In this document: positions 22,227-35,725 of the stretch, piece by piece
Layout of the letters: each line of letters starts with the position of its first letter
How positions within the stretch are numbered: position 1 is the stretch's first letter
Assembly (NCBI RefSeq): GCF_000226095.1
Contig: NC_016478.1
Location: forward strand, 2,532,001-2,596,000
Direction of reading: 5' to 3'
Source: Thermothelomyces thermophilus ATCC 42464
Lineage: Eukaryota; Ascomycota; Sordariomycetes; Sordariales; Chaetomiaceae
DNA length: 64,000 bases
Notes under the pieces: model-generated
Seen by the model: only the letters and a program-made list of their open reading frames with translations
The model's database searches: none
What the model was told of the DNA's origin: nothing
Program-made: the position numbers and the translations under genes

Positions 22227-24514
22227 ATGTTCTCCGAATGTGAGTTGCCTTATTCATTACACTTTCTGAATCCGGAGCTCCGCTCATACCGTGCGCAGAT
22301 GCCTCCAGATTCCTCGCACAATCACAGTCACGGCTTTCCACCTTTGCCGGGCAAGATAATGGGGACGGGGCGCTACGACCGACAGATTGGCATGGTAGAG
22401 CGTCACGCCCGGGGGGGCGTGGGTTTTTGGGGAGGGGTGGCGGGAACCCCTACCACCCAAGTGGCTCGCGGTTTGGGAACTTCGGCGGTTTCGGATCTCG
22501 TTATGCGACCAACGACGCACCGTTATTCCAAGCGACCCTCGAACACGACGAAGAGGACGAGGAGGAGGCGGCTGATCTGTTCGCGCTGCAGCGATCTCGG
22601 CGCGTCTTTGCGGCCGGCCGACTCGAGGATAGTACAGAAACAGACAACGATGAGAGCCGTGGATCCTTGGAGCAGAGTCAGGACGAAGGGACGTCTGCCG
22701 TAGGGGAACGGATTCGGGGTATTAAGAGTAGTTGGAATGGCCCAAAGAGCTCCTTTCGCCAGACGTCAGGCAAAGAGGCGGTCAAGAACCACAAGGGATC
22801 ACATCAGCGTACACTGGCGGAAAGTGTTGATGCTAAGGGCATGGAGAATGTCGCCCTCGAGTCGACAATCGCCGAGAGCGAACCGCCCGAGGACCTGTTG
22901 ATGGAACCGGGGGCGGATAACGATCCGCCAGCCTTTCAAAGATTCCAGTCGACTGCTACCCCAACGCGGCAACTGCTCCGAAGAGACTCGTCTGCTGACT
23001 CGGAACTCGGCCTTCGCCGTCCCCGAAGCTCGCTAGACACGAACGTGAACGGCACCCCAGCGTCACATGATCCTGAAACCGAGATATTCAAGCACGATGC
23101 TTTCTTCGCATGGCTCTACCTCATCGCCCAAGCATCACTATTCTCAACGTTCGTCCTGGTCATGCTGCACACGGACCGGGAGGACAAGCCGCTTGGGGAC
23201 ACCATCTATACTACGCTGCGGGCCTCCTTCCACCTCCTGGCCGTTGATACCCTGGTGTCCATCATCGTCTCCCTTGTCTGGCTCGCAGCGCTGCGGTCGT
23301 TTGTGAAACCGCTGGTGACACTGGTGCTGGTTGCGGTACCAGTGATTCTGATATCGTTTTCGCTGTACCCCTTCATCTCCAGCTACCAGTCGACCAGTGG
23401 CAGCACGCGGCTGCAAGATACCATGATGCGGTGGGCGGCCAGTGTCCCTGCCGTCTCTGCGGTAGTTTGGCTGTACTTGGTGTACAAGGGGCGGCACGCG
23501 CTCCAGTCAGCAGTTGGCATTCTGGAGTTTTCAAGCCGGATCTTGGCGGCTAACTCGGCCCTTGTGCTGGTCGGCCTGGCATGCCTGGCTGTGGTGGTGG
23601 TTTGGACCTGGATCTGGCTGCTCATGTTCACCCGGGTTTTCCTGGGTGGCAGCTTTTCGAGCAAACTTGCTAGGTTCGTCATCAGCGCTTCGAGCTGGTG
23701 GCTCGGGGTGTACTTTTTCCTCATGTATATCTGGACTTTGTCCATCATCTCTGGCGTCCAGCGGAGCACCACAGCAGCGACCGTCTCCCAGTGGTACTTC
23801 CATCGCAACGCGGTACCGGCCCCGTCCTCCCGGGAAGTTGTCGCAGCTGCCCTGGGGCACTCATTGACGACCATTTTTGGAAGTATCAGTTTGTCGACTC
23901 TGCTGGCCCTGGCTGTTCGCCTTCCGCTGCTGTTGCTACCCCAGCGGTTGGCTAACATCCTCAGCATGTTCGCCTACTCGTTCGTTCCGGCGCCGATTGC
24001 CGCCCTGACGAACCCGTTGACCTTGACATATGCGGCCATTCACTCGCAGACGCTGGCCATGTCGTCCAGGGGCCTGAACCAGATGGATTTCCTTTCGCCG
24101 CAGCGACCGACCACCACGCTAACGCCGGCAGCGCTCCCCAAGGGCAACAGATACTCGCCGTTGCTGCCTTATCGGCTCGCCAAGCTCATCTTGCATGCGA
24201 CTAGGTTTATCATGGCCATTGCTTTGGGCTTCGCGGGCTGGGTTATGACGGCGAGGCAGCTCAAGATTGAGCAACCGAGCGGGCTCGGCCTGCGAGGCAG
24301 CGCCTATGCGTATGTGGTTGGCTTGGTTGCCAGCTTCATTGGCTGGGGCATCCTCGGAGCAATGGAAGGCATCCTGAGCGGCATTGTGGACGCCGTCGTC
24401 ATCTGCTACGGCAGCGAGAAGCGCATGGCCACAGGTGCCGGAGCTTACTGCATGGAGGCGGCATACCTCTTTGGGGATCGGAGGATGGAACACCAGAGGA
24501 ATGATGTCTATTGA
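22227..24514 (+). CDS. CTL/SLC44 choline-transporter-like membrane protein (Pns1-like)
   Basis: Two exons: a 13-nt first coding exon (22227-22239) and 22299-24514, giving 742 residues starting MFSEYASRFLAQSQSRLS. The first 220 residues are hydrophilic (a Gly/Arg-rich patch then an acidic DEEDEEEAADLF stretch) and probably cytosolic. The rest has about ten hydrophobic helices with the CTL signature region ISGVQRSTTAATVSQWYFHR and the C-terminal module AYCMEAAYLFGDRR. CTL proteins are eukaryotic choline/ethanolamine-type transporters; yeast Pns1 has no established substrate, so the transport role here is inferred. The tiny first exon is supported by a GTGAGT donor, a GCGCAG acceptor and unbroken frame; a start at an internal GTG would be the alternative. 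Shares its upstream region with the Rab gene. Confidence 0.86.
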
Positions 24515-25757
24515 TCTTCTCACAGCGCGGCGTTATCGGGGTAGATGTTTACTGGGATGGGAAATGGACGGAGTTGCACATGGTCTGGGCACTGGTCGAA
24601 GCCTGCAGCATCCGGATGGAAATTGCTAGATAAGAAGGGGGGTGGGAGGTGAAGCATGAGACTAAAGGGAAATATCGGCAATGGTACCTAGAATAGGTTG
24701 CATGTTTATGGGAATTGGGGAAAGTGTTGGTTCGAAACAGAAGCCGGCATTGTGTTTACGGAGCGCAACCTGGGGGGAAGTTGGCTGGGAATGGTGTTGG
24801 GTCTCTTGATTGTTTGGAACCAACCCAGGCAACACTCGGGGCGGCAGTGGCGAAAGCGTGCGTCGACGGAGTACAGTACATCTCAAAGCCGCAGTGCCAA
24901 CTGCCACAGCCCCCTGGCCGCGCGTTCTGCGTTATGGGCGCGAGTGAGCAGATAGCAATACATACCTTTAGTGAGGCCTGAAGAGCTGAATTCAAGCGAT
25001 TTCTTAATGTAAGGGTCCATCCAATAGAGTTGCTGGCACTATGTTGACTGCAGCAGGTGGCAGCTTGTATGGACTATACAATGTGGCTAATGATTCTCCA
25101 AAACATAATGATGGCGGTGGCGCGAACTGGTCACAGCCAAGTCGCTACCTACTAGTGGGTATCCAGCGGCGAGTGCCGGAGGATAACGTGTACTCGGAAC
25201 ATACGCAACATCTTCTCCGGTGCCCAGCATGATCGGGCAGTCGGGGTCCTACTTCCGTCCCGTTGGAGCCGAGCGATATCGTGCGAACAGCTGCGCTTGG
25301 AGGGTGGTTTACCGAGCAGCTATTGGCCGAGCCGTCGCGTCGCACTTAGAGAGTACACTAGGTAGGGAGGGGAAAGTGCTGGGATCCCATCGCTTGTCAG
25401 CATAGCCACCCCTCCTGAAGAACTGAAAGTGTCCCGGTCGCTTCAAAGCCACTTCTTCTTTTGCTGTTCATTTTTGGCACGATTGTATAGATCCAGCCGG
25501 GAGGCCTCTTTTGCACGCACACTCTCTGTCTCCCTGAAACATTCCTCCTACATACAAGAAAGGCGAGCTTACTTGCCTACCTAAGCCCCTCCATCCTTGC
25601 TTCGTTGACCCCCCCCCCCCCCCCAAAACATCTAATCGATAGCGGCATCATCCGCACCCGCCGAGTACACCTGTCTTCCATCAACCACGAGAGAAGCCTA
25701 TTTTCCTCTTCTTTTTCTCTTTTAGCCCCTGAGAAAGCGTTTTGTTTTGCTGCGACA
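24515..25757. other. Intergenic region, CTL gene to wwm1
   Basis: 1.24 kb without a supported gene; short ORFs overlap on all frames. It ends with the CT-rich wwm1 leader containing a C16 run (25609-25624). Confidence 0.55.
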
Positions 25758-26877
25758 ATGGCCGACTTTGAGGCACCACCGGGACCTCCCCCGCCCAAGG
25801 TGCCCGAGGGTTGGGTGGCCCGGTTCAACGAGCAGTATAAGGAATGGTAAGCCCATGCCGCCACCGAGATCCCCCGACTCCCATACCGACCCGACTGACT
25901 CTTTGGATCGCCAGGTTCTACGTAAATACGTACACCAAGAAATCCCAGTGGGAAAAGCCCACCGAACCCGCCCGTCCGCCGGAGGACGACCTGGCCCCGC
26001 CCGGCCCTCCGCCTTCGTACACCCCGGGCAGCGGCTCCACGCCGGCGCCGTCCGACACCAAGGTGAACCCCTACGAGGCCGACAACCGCAGCAGCAACAA
26101 CCCGTACCTCAACACCGGCGCCGCCGCGTCCTACACCGGCAGCACCGGCAGCGGCCCCACGCCGGGCCCCTCGCAGAGCAGCATCGAGGCCGAGGACGAG
26201 CGGCTGGCGCGCCAGCTCCAGGCCGAGGAAGACGCGCGCGCGCGCGCCGCGGCGAACGCGCAGGGCCCCTTCCCGAACCAGCTGCCGCCGCGGCCGGGCG
26301 ACGAGCCGACGCAGTCGCGCGGGCTGCTGGGCAAGCTCTTCAAGAGCGGCAAGAAGATCGTGAGCAGCAGCAGCCACGGCGGGCACCCCCACGGCGCCGG
26401 CCCCGGCGCCGGCGGCTTCGCGCCCCACGCCCCGTCGCCGCAGCCGGGTTACGGCGCCTATGCCTCTCCTCCTCCCCCACACGGAGCCTTCGGCGCCTAC
26501 CCCCCGCAACCCGGCTACGGCGCCGCCGCCGCCGGCTATCCACCGCAGCCAGGTTACGGCGGGTATCCCCCGCCCGGAGGCTACGGCGGGTACCCGCCTC
26601 ATGGGGGTTACGGCGCGCCGCCCAAGCGGTCGGGCGGCGGCGGCATGGGCATGGTGGGCGGCGCCGCGCTGGGCGTGGGCGCCGGCCTGCTGGGCGGAGC
26701 GCTGATCGCCGACGCGATCCACGACGGGCAGGAGGATGCCTACCAGGAAGGATTCCGTGAGTATACCCCCCCCCCCCTCGCTGCTTTGATTGCTTTCGAC
26801 GAGAATCTGGGTGAGTGGGCTAACCATTGGAAACAACAGAGGATGGTGCCGATTTCGATGGCGGCGGCGACTTTTAA
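25758..26877 (+). CDS. wwm1: WW-domain protein Wwm1-like (metacaspase-interacting family)
   Basis: Three exons (25758-25846, 25915-26756, 26840-26877) encode 322 residues. An N-terminal WW domain (VPEGWVARFNEQYKEWFYV..TKKSQWEKP, about residues 13-45) is split by intron 1 at its central aromatic block. A Pro/Ser/Gly linker, a charged helix (EAEDERLARQLQAEEDARARA) and several Pro-Gln-Pro-Gly-Tyr-Gly repeats follow, then the Gly-rich segment GMVGGAALGVGAGLLGGALIADAI and an acidic end QDGADFDGGGDF. Yeast Wwm1 has the same order: WW domain, Pro/Gln/Tyr linker, GVGAGLLGGA motif, acidic Gly/Asp/Phe tail. Yeast Wwm1 binds the metacaspase Mca1 and influences cell death; the same here is an inference. 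The final exon is only 38 nt but restores the family's tail. Confidence 0.85.
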
Positions 26878-27477
26878 GGCTTTGTTTGTTAGTATGGGCA
26901 GAGTTGAAGGTTAGCGTCTGCACCGACGGCGTGGGGCGTGATGGTGCCGGGAAACTCGTTGGCGGCGACATCCTCTTTATTCTCGAGTTGTTGCAGTAAG
27001 GCTGGTGTTTTCTGTACTACGAACTTGGGTTGGCCTGGCTTTGTGAATCCGGCTACATGGCGGCGTAGCATTCTTCTTCACTTTCAACTCCTCTATTGCT
27101 GGCTTGCAATGGACGCTCATGATTAGCCATAACATCTATGACAGCGACAAGCACTTCTAGTCTAAGCTTACTGCTGAGCAAATCTCACCTGTAAAGTCGA
27201 TTGAATATCAGAGCCGGTAAAAAAAAAGAATGCACGCGGAGAAATTCCTGGCCGCTGCGACGAAGGAGAGAGAAAATAGACACCGCCGACGAGGTGCATC
27301 TCCCTCGCTAATGATGCCACTCTCGCCACGGCACCGTCGGTCGCCGTCAACGGGACATTGGCCGGCAGCAGTACTTGGCCGTTGGGTTTCTTTGTGTGAT
27401 GTTCTGCTGTGTTGAAAACCGCCCTATTCGCCCGTGACTCTGTCGGTTCCGATCGCAAAAACCTCAGGGGGATACAA
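26878..27477. other. Shared 3' region of wwm1 and emc7
   Basis: 600 bp between convergent stop codons; an A9-10 run near 27220. Nothing gene-like seen. Confidence 0.6.
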
Positions 27478-28330
27478 CTATCTCTTCTTTCGACTCTCGC
27501 CCTTCCCTTTCCCGTTGCCCTCCTCCGCCTTGTTGCTCGACCCGGACCCGGCCAAGAAGGCAGCCATATCGAAGCTGGCCATCGGGTTGGCATTCTGCCC
27601 GGACGCGGCGCCCATGAGGGCATTCATCGGGTTCTCTTTTTGCCGCTCCTCCCACTCGGCGCGCATCTCGGGGTCCACTGTGCCGTTGTCAGCACCGGCA
27701 TTCCTTGCCTCCTGGCAACCAACTCTTCTCGAAGAGGCGAACTCACTATTTTCCACTAGCTTGGGCATGCCGAAGAACAACGCCATGCTCACCATGCTGA
27801 GCAGGATGATTGGGTTCTTGAAGATGCTCAGCACCGAGACTGTTTTTTTTTTTTTTTTTTCCGGCTTCCGTCAGCATAGTCCTCTCAAGAAAGACAAAGA
27901 CAAAGAAGAAGAAAAAAGAAGAAGAAAAAGGATGAGGAAAACGACGCACAGCTGCTCCGTTCCATATAATACCCTTTTATCCCGACAGGCTTCACGTCCA
28001 CCACGGCAGCGCCAGGGGCACCACCGCCCTCGACGACGGGGATCGCCTCGCCCTTGTTCCCCCAGTCGTTGCCCCGGAAGGTCTCCCACGCGCGGACGCC
28101 GGCGCCGACGTCCAGCCGCAGCGGCGCGAACGCGTGCGTCGGGCAGTGCACGTCGACCAGGTAGGAGCCGGCGGGGACGTCGGGGAAGACGAAGGTGTTG
28201 TGGACCGACAGCGGCGCCGAGAGGGACGCGCCGAGCGCCGTCAGCGTCGCGCGGGTCGAGGCCGGGAGCAGGTGCGGGTTGGCCAGGAGGGGCGGGGACG
28301 CGGGGATGCGTAGGGTGATGGTTGTCTTCC

Positions 28331-28364
<34 letters not shown>

Positions 28365-28475
28365 TGTTGTTGTGGTGCTTGTGGTGGTGCTGCCGCCGGT
28401 GCTCTCTCCCGCGGTCGAGGGGAGGGACCCTAAAAGCCCTAGGAGGGCGGTCGATATTAAGGCAGGCAGCCGCAT
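27478..28475 (-). CDS. emc7: ER membrane protein complex subunit 7 (Emc7)
   Basis: Lumenal/membrane subunit of the EMC insertase, which helps insert tail-anchored and multipass proteins into the ER membrane. Exons on the minus strand: 28475-27950, 27839-27747, 27677-27478; 272 residues. It opens with a signal peptide (MRLPALISTALLGLLGSLPS), a polythreonine tract, then the beta-sandwich found in Emc7 (TFVFPDVPAGSYLVDVHCPTHAFAPLRLDV), the membrane segment FSVLSIFKNPIILLSMVSMALFFGMPKLV and a cytosolic tail with MDPEMRAEWEERQKENPMNAL, the most conserved stretch in fungi, ending Lys/Arg-rich. The acceptor of intron 1 is preceded by 18 adenines rather than pyrimidines. The polythreonine tract corresponds to an ACG/ACA/ACC repeat and its length may vary between strains. 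Confidence 0.9.
27843..27860 (-). repeat. emc7: A18 run next to the emc7 intron 1 acceptor
   Basis: On the coding strand of emc7 the intron ends CCGG, eighteen A, then CAG. The branch site CTGAC lies just before the A run, so the usual pyrimidine tract is absent. Confidence 0.88.
28331..28382 (-). repeat. emc7: Trinucleotide repeat coding for polythreonine in Emc7
   Basis: A GTC/GTT/GTG repeat on the plus strand (ACN codons on the coding strand) gives about 15 consecutive threonines shortly after the signal peptide. Confidence 0.88.
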
Positions 28476-30741
<2,266 letters not shown>

Positions 30742-32592
30742 GGTGACCAATTCGATTTTTGAACGTGAAAAAGGGTATCGGCGGGTATCACAAATGCAGA
30801 AGCAGCAGGAGTAGCTCTGTTTGTTCGAAAGGAGGGGAGGGTTTCGGCCACAAGGAAGGTGCGGGATGGGAACTGGCAAGACGAAGACGGGACGAGCGAA
30901 AGGGACAGGAACCGCTACTGGCGACTGGGTTGCCTATTTCTACTTCTCCCTTTCCCTCCCCATGCGCCGCGACGCCGGTTCTCGACTAGCCGATCTCCAC
31001 GCTGTGCTCTTCAACCCGAAAGCGCCCTGGCCATGCCGCCGTGTGTCAATTTTTGCTACGGATGGCGGGGTGTCCTTCCAGTCGTGTGTGTTTGCTTTGG
31101 GGGCGAGAGTGGGGTGAGGCTCAGAGCACGCAATTGCGCCATCGCTCGATGGCGCGGGGCAATCCCACCCGTCACGATCTCATTCCTTCCCCAGGTTCGC
31201 ACCTAGGCCAACATTATTCGCCCTTGAGGCGAGCCGGCCAGGCCGTGCTTCGCTGCGTTTTGGGAGTGGCACCATTTGGAGAGAAGCCGAGCGCATTCGT
31301 CATGGCGTTACTCCAGGGCGAATTTCCCCAGGTTCTGCTTATCGTTATCGGGAATTGCTGTGTTAGAGCTCAAGTCGGCCCCGCCATGCCCGTTCATCGG
31401 AGCTAACCTTGCTGGCTACCTACTGGGTACTACTCTACGCAATGAAATGTGTAACGTTATATAGGTACCTACCTACTCTGCACTCGCAGAACACGTGCAC
31501 ACGACTGAGAAACATCCCGCATCCCCGTGCTTGGGACGGACCACAATGGCGGCGCGGGGTATGGGCTCTTCCCTGAACCGGGGGGCCCCCCCCAAACGAG
31601 GGCTCGATTGGGAAGCAGAGCTTGACGTACTGTGTAGGGGCAGAGTACCCACGCGCTGCATGCACACTCATGTAACCCTCTATGTTGATCACTTACACGC
31701 TCGCTGGTTGGGTAGCCTTGAAAAAGGAAAAGCTTCGAGCTAAGAAGTTCTTAGGCACAGTCGTGTCATTATAGGCCCGCATTGCGAATCGGAGTTTCCT
31801 GTCCCTTACTAGTACTGTACATACATGGTTGGCTCCACTTCAGCTGAGTGCCTCAAAGCAGCGGCTGACTTTCACTGAGTGACCTGGAAAGGAATTTCGA
31901 GTCTTTACGGAATATTCCAACCACCCGGGATCGCTCGTTGCAGTTTCAAGCGTACCACAACTTGTCCACCATACGCGGGAGTTCCCAATCGGCCACCACG
32001 CGATCCACGACCCGACAACGCGGATTAGATCAACAAGAAACACCATAGCTCGGTAGCAATCTCAGAGTCGCCGAGAGGTCCTGTTAATGTGGGAAACGGA
32101 GTTCCCCGGTCAGTCAACTCATTTTTGTACACCCGTAAATCGATATCCCCGTATATCTAAAGTCGACACGATCCAAGCGTGCCCTAAGATAGTGAGGACC
32201 TCGTAAATACCCCATTTCGTAGCCGTCCGTACTGCAACAGTAGCCATCAAGGCTATGCTGATTGACAGCGTCGTAAGCACCCAAGACCAAACTAGCCACC
32301 CCCATGTGAATTGTTGCCGCCGACGCACCAGCAGATCGATCCAGACAGCCAAAGACAAAGGTGCCGATAAGGTTACTCGTCAGCGGGCGGGCCGACCCGA
32401 GCATGTGCCCCCCCTCCCCCTGCCCCGTGTCGAACATGTTTACTCATCACGTCATCATCGGGGGCCCTTTTTTTCCCCGTCCCTTCCCATCCTCCACCCC
32501 CCCCCGGGCCTTCTCCCCCTGCTCAACCGCGGCGTTGTCCATCGTCCGGCTCGCATGTCGATGAAGCCGCCCTAGCGAGGTAAAGCAATATC
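30742..32592. other. Intergenic region, MARVEL gene 3' end to met17 promoter
   Basis: 1.85 kb without a supported gene. Several overlapping ORFs of 60-120 codons near 30800-31400 share no motif and shift frame with each other, which suggests chance. A TAGGTACC-type short motif common in such genomes occurs near 31462. Confidence 0.5.
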
Positions 32593-33193
32593 CTAAGCGG
32601 TCTGTTCCATGGCGGGAGCGCTTCCCGCCGCGGACGGCGACGACCCGCCGCCCGCCCGCCTGGCCCGGACGACCTCGGTGCACGTCAGGGCGGCCGAGGC
32701 GGCCCAGGTGGCGAACGAGAAGGCACCAAAGGCGACGTCGGCCTGGGCCGCGCGGCACACGTCGCCGCGGCAGAAGAGCAGGCTGTTGAGGAAGGCGGCG
32801 AGGGCGGCGAAGCCGGCCAGGTAGAAGAGGGTGTTGGTTAGGTCGAGAGAAGCGGCGATGTATGTCTTGGGGACTGTGCGTTTTTTTTTTTTGGTTTTGT
32901 GTTAGTCGGGAGGGAGGAGGAACAGAAGACCCGGTTGGGAGGAAGAAGTGGGAGGGGGGGAAACGGCAGACGTACGGCGTTGAATGAAGCGCGGGAGGAC
33001 TTCGATGCAGACGATGGAGAGAATAGACCATACGGCGGCGAATAGGAGGAAGCTGATCTGGGATGGTGGCAGGTATTTTGTCGATGTGTTGTACCAGTTC
33101 GCGACTATTGTCGAGTGTTCGTGTCAGCTTGACTCCTCCGACTGTCCACTCATGTCCACTCATCATCCCCTTGCTCATCTTCGCTGCGCTCTA

Positions 33194-33230
<37 letters not shown>

Positions 33231-33350
33231 GTCTGTCTGTCTGTGGTCCTTACCAATGGCTGAGAGGATGAGTACCAGGAGGGCAAAGAGGCCCTGGATG
33301 GACCTGAGGATCACCATCAAGGGAAACGACAGGTTTGCGAGTTTCATCAT
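32593..33350 (-). CDS. Small four-helix membrane protein (MARVEL-like)
   Basis: Three minus-strand exons (33350-33254, 33104-32976, 32873-32593) give 168 residues. There are four hydrophobic helices: SFPLMVILRSIQGLFALLVL, SQISFLLFAAVWSILSIVCI, a third around LFYLAGFAALAAFLNSLLF, and ADVAFGAFSFATWAASAALT, followed by a short basic/Ser/Ala cytosolic tail. The pattern, with an early Arg in helix 1 (ILRSIQG) and Cys-x5-Cys in the last loop (FCRGDVCRA), matches the fungal MARVEL/Nce102-like proteins that organise membrane domains. The family call rests on topology and these motifs, not on a search. Intron 1 carries a long CT/GTCT microsatellite. It diverges from the acyl-CoA ligase gene, 2.4 kb away. 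Confidence 0.78.
33196..33244 (+). repeat. CT then GTCT microsatellite in an intron
   Basis: About 16 CT units pass directly into five TGTC/GTCT units. It lies wholly in intron 1 (33105-33253) of the MARVEL-like gene, near the donor; on that gene's strand it is a GA/CAGA repeat. Confidence 0.9.
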
Positions 33351-35725
33351 GGTGCTTCTTTGAGCAGGAGACGAGCAATGACCAGCGTGGAAAGAAATAA
33401 CACTAACAAGAAATACTGAACAAGACGAAAGAGGTCGAAAACGGAGCAACCAAAAGCCAAGAACTACAGGAAAGGTGAGAGAACCGGGGCCGGGAGCGAA
33501 ACGAGAGATATTCGCCAGAAATGAATGATCATGGGCATTTGGCAGCCCACAAGTCGACCCGAATCTCGAACGTCTCGTACGAGCTGCTTCGCTTGTCGAC
33601 GCAATCTATACATGCCATCCTGAAACAGAGATCCCCACGAACGTTGTCGCGGATGTTACGGTTACCGGGCGGCAGAACCAATGAAGACAGCGCAAGCGAT
33701 AGGCTGAAATCGCAGCGCATCACGACGTTGGCATTGACGCCGGCAGATGCGATCCCGTTCTCTTGGCGCTAAAGCGTGATCGCTGCGCTGGCGGGTATTA
33801 AATACCACCCTACTTGAGTACGGACGTAGATTCATGTTGAATGTCCAGAACGAGCCGCCACTCAAAAGCGCAAGGCATGCTCTCATTCTCGTGAACAAGA
33901 CATACTGGATCGATGGAGGTAGCCTTTGGCAGGGACTCTTGTGTGCGAAGAAAGCTTCACTCTGGATTGAGGTAATTGAATTGGCACAGGAAATGCGTTC
34001 AAAGATATCCAGGGCCTGGAGGAAACAATAGCCACTACCTGGGAGCGCTATGTAGCCAGAATCTGGTTTCAGATTTTTATCGTTATTTTATTTCTTCCCT
34101 ACCCCCCAACCCCCCCCCTTTGTTTGACGCTTTCTGTTTAGCGAAACAGCAAGCTCTTTGACACCACATTCTTACTATAGTAGGGCGTCCTTAGTTTTCA
34201 CGGAGGTGTAGTTGACAAGATATCTAGTCAACCATACAATGGTGGAGACACATCTAGCATATCCAGTCAAATATTTTGAAAGTTCCTCTTTGACTGCCGT
34301 CTTTTGGAGGCTTTTTCAGTGTCATGTTCACTCGAGGATTTGGGATGTTCGAGTGATAGCGAGGGACCGTGCGTTAGAGCCAAGCCAATACCCCAGTGGA
34401 TGAATCGCGGGGTCAAAGCTGCTGTGGGCACTGTGGAACCATGCTAAATACATAGTTACATGCCACGACGTTACAACCAGATTCGTCAAGAAAATATCAG
34501 GGGCATGGGTTGCCCAGCCGAGGTATTATCAGTCCGAGGGAGCGGTTACCAATGACGATGCTGAGATGAACTAACAACTACACAATGGGGACAAGTAGCT
34601 GTGTGTCGCGTCCCCAGTTCGCAAATGTATTCGCTAAATCAACTGATTTCTTCCCGGCAATCAGGTATGCATGTAAATATGCACAACGTCCGTTTAAGGT
34701 AGTGTACCTGGCCCTCCGAAAAGCAAGCGCAGATCCATCACATGCAAGCAATTTGGAGCCTGTTCGATCATCTGAATCGGGCTGTTGGTGCCTCCCACGG
34801 CGGCGCCGTTGTACGTATATAATACCTACATCAGGTACCTACATACTCACTGTAGTACATCGGAGAGGGTGTTGCGACTAATATTGAGACCGTGGTGTTC
34901 TTGTCGTGTAGACACGCGCACCTTCCCGCTATCGCCTCTGTATAAGTCCAAGAACGGAAAGTTACGCCGTGCCAAGTTGGAGTGCGCCCCCCTTCCCTTC
35001 CCACAACAGCAGTCCTCGGAAGGGTCCCGCCCACGTTCACCATCTTGACCAGTCGTCCTTTGTCGGTTGCTAAGCCCGACTCCTCCACAACCTCCACAAC
35101 TGGCACCCCGACCCCACACATGAAGCGTGTCAACCGAGGCAGACCCTCGGTGCACTCGGCCGACAGGTACGCGGAACTTAACAGCATAATTCTGCATATT
35201 CGCGATGTTGACTTGAAATTCCGCTTTTTTGAGAAGGTCTAAATCTCCAGATTTGGACAAAAAATACGCCTATAATTTTACTTCATCGCCGAGTTTCAAT
35301 ATGCGCCCTTTCAGTGTCGCCTGTGCGGCGAGCAACGTCTTGCCGTTTGAGGCGAAGTACCCGTCGGCTGGATCTCAAAATGGCGACGAACAACCGCTCC
35401 CTGCTTGGCCGCCCATCCCTGTCGCACTCGGCCCACGGACGTCTCCAAAGCGAAACCACATGCTACCGAATGCCGACTCTTGTTCGGAAAAGGAGAGAAT
35501 CGCTCGGAGTTTTTGACTCTCCCCTTGCGCGCCTTTGGATATCTTTTCACCAACGCCACAACCGAGAAATCTGTGACGTGACCGTCGCGCGCAGGGCCTC
35601 GTCTCCTCCGTCGCGTCCTCTCCCGCTCCAAATATCGTTATTGGGCATTGCGAGCCCGTCTCCCCAACCACGCAAGCACCTTCTCGCTCCCGATCGGACC
35701 AAGACCCCAAGCACCGCACCCAGCC
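33351..35725. other. Intergenic region, divergent MARVEL and acyl-CoA ligase genes
   Basis: 2.4 kb, visibly richer in A+T than the genes, particularly 33,780-34,900. No coding sequence recognised on either strand; longest ORFs fall in the last 400 bases and overlap the ligase leader. Confidence 0.5.

Noticed and set aside
25577-26971. 464-codon minus-strand ORF opposite wwm1
   Set aside because: Composition is Ala/Gly/Arg-rich antisense of Pro/Gly repeats; no independent evidence.
28322-28380. CRISPR-like or minisatellite array
   Set aside because: It is a plain trinucleotide repeat coding for threonine; no spacer structure, and the DNA is eukaryotic.
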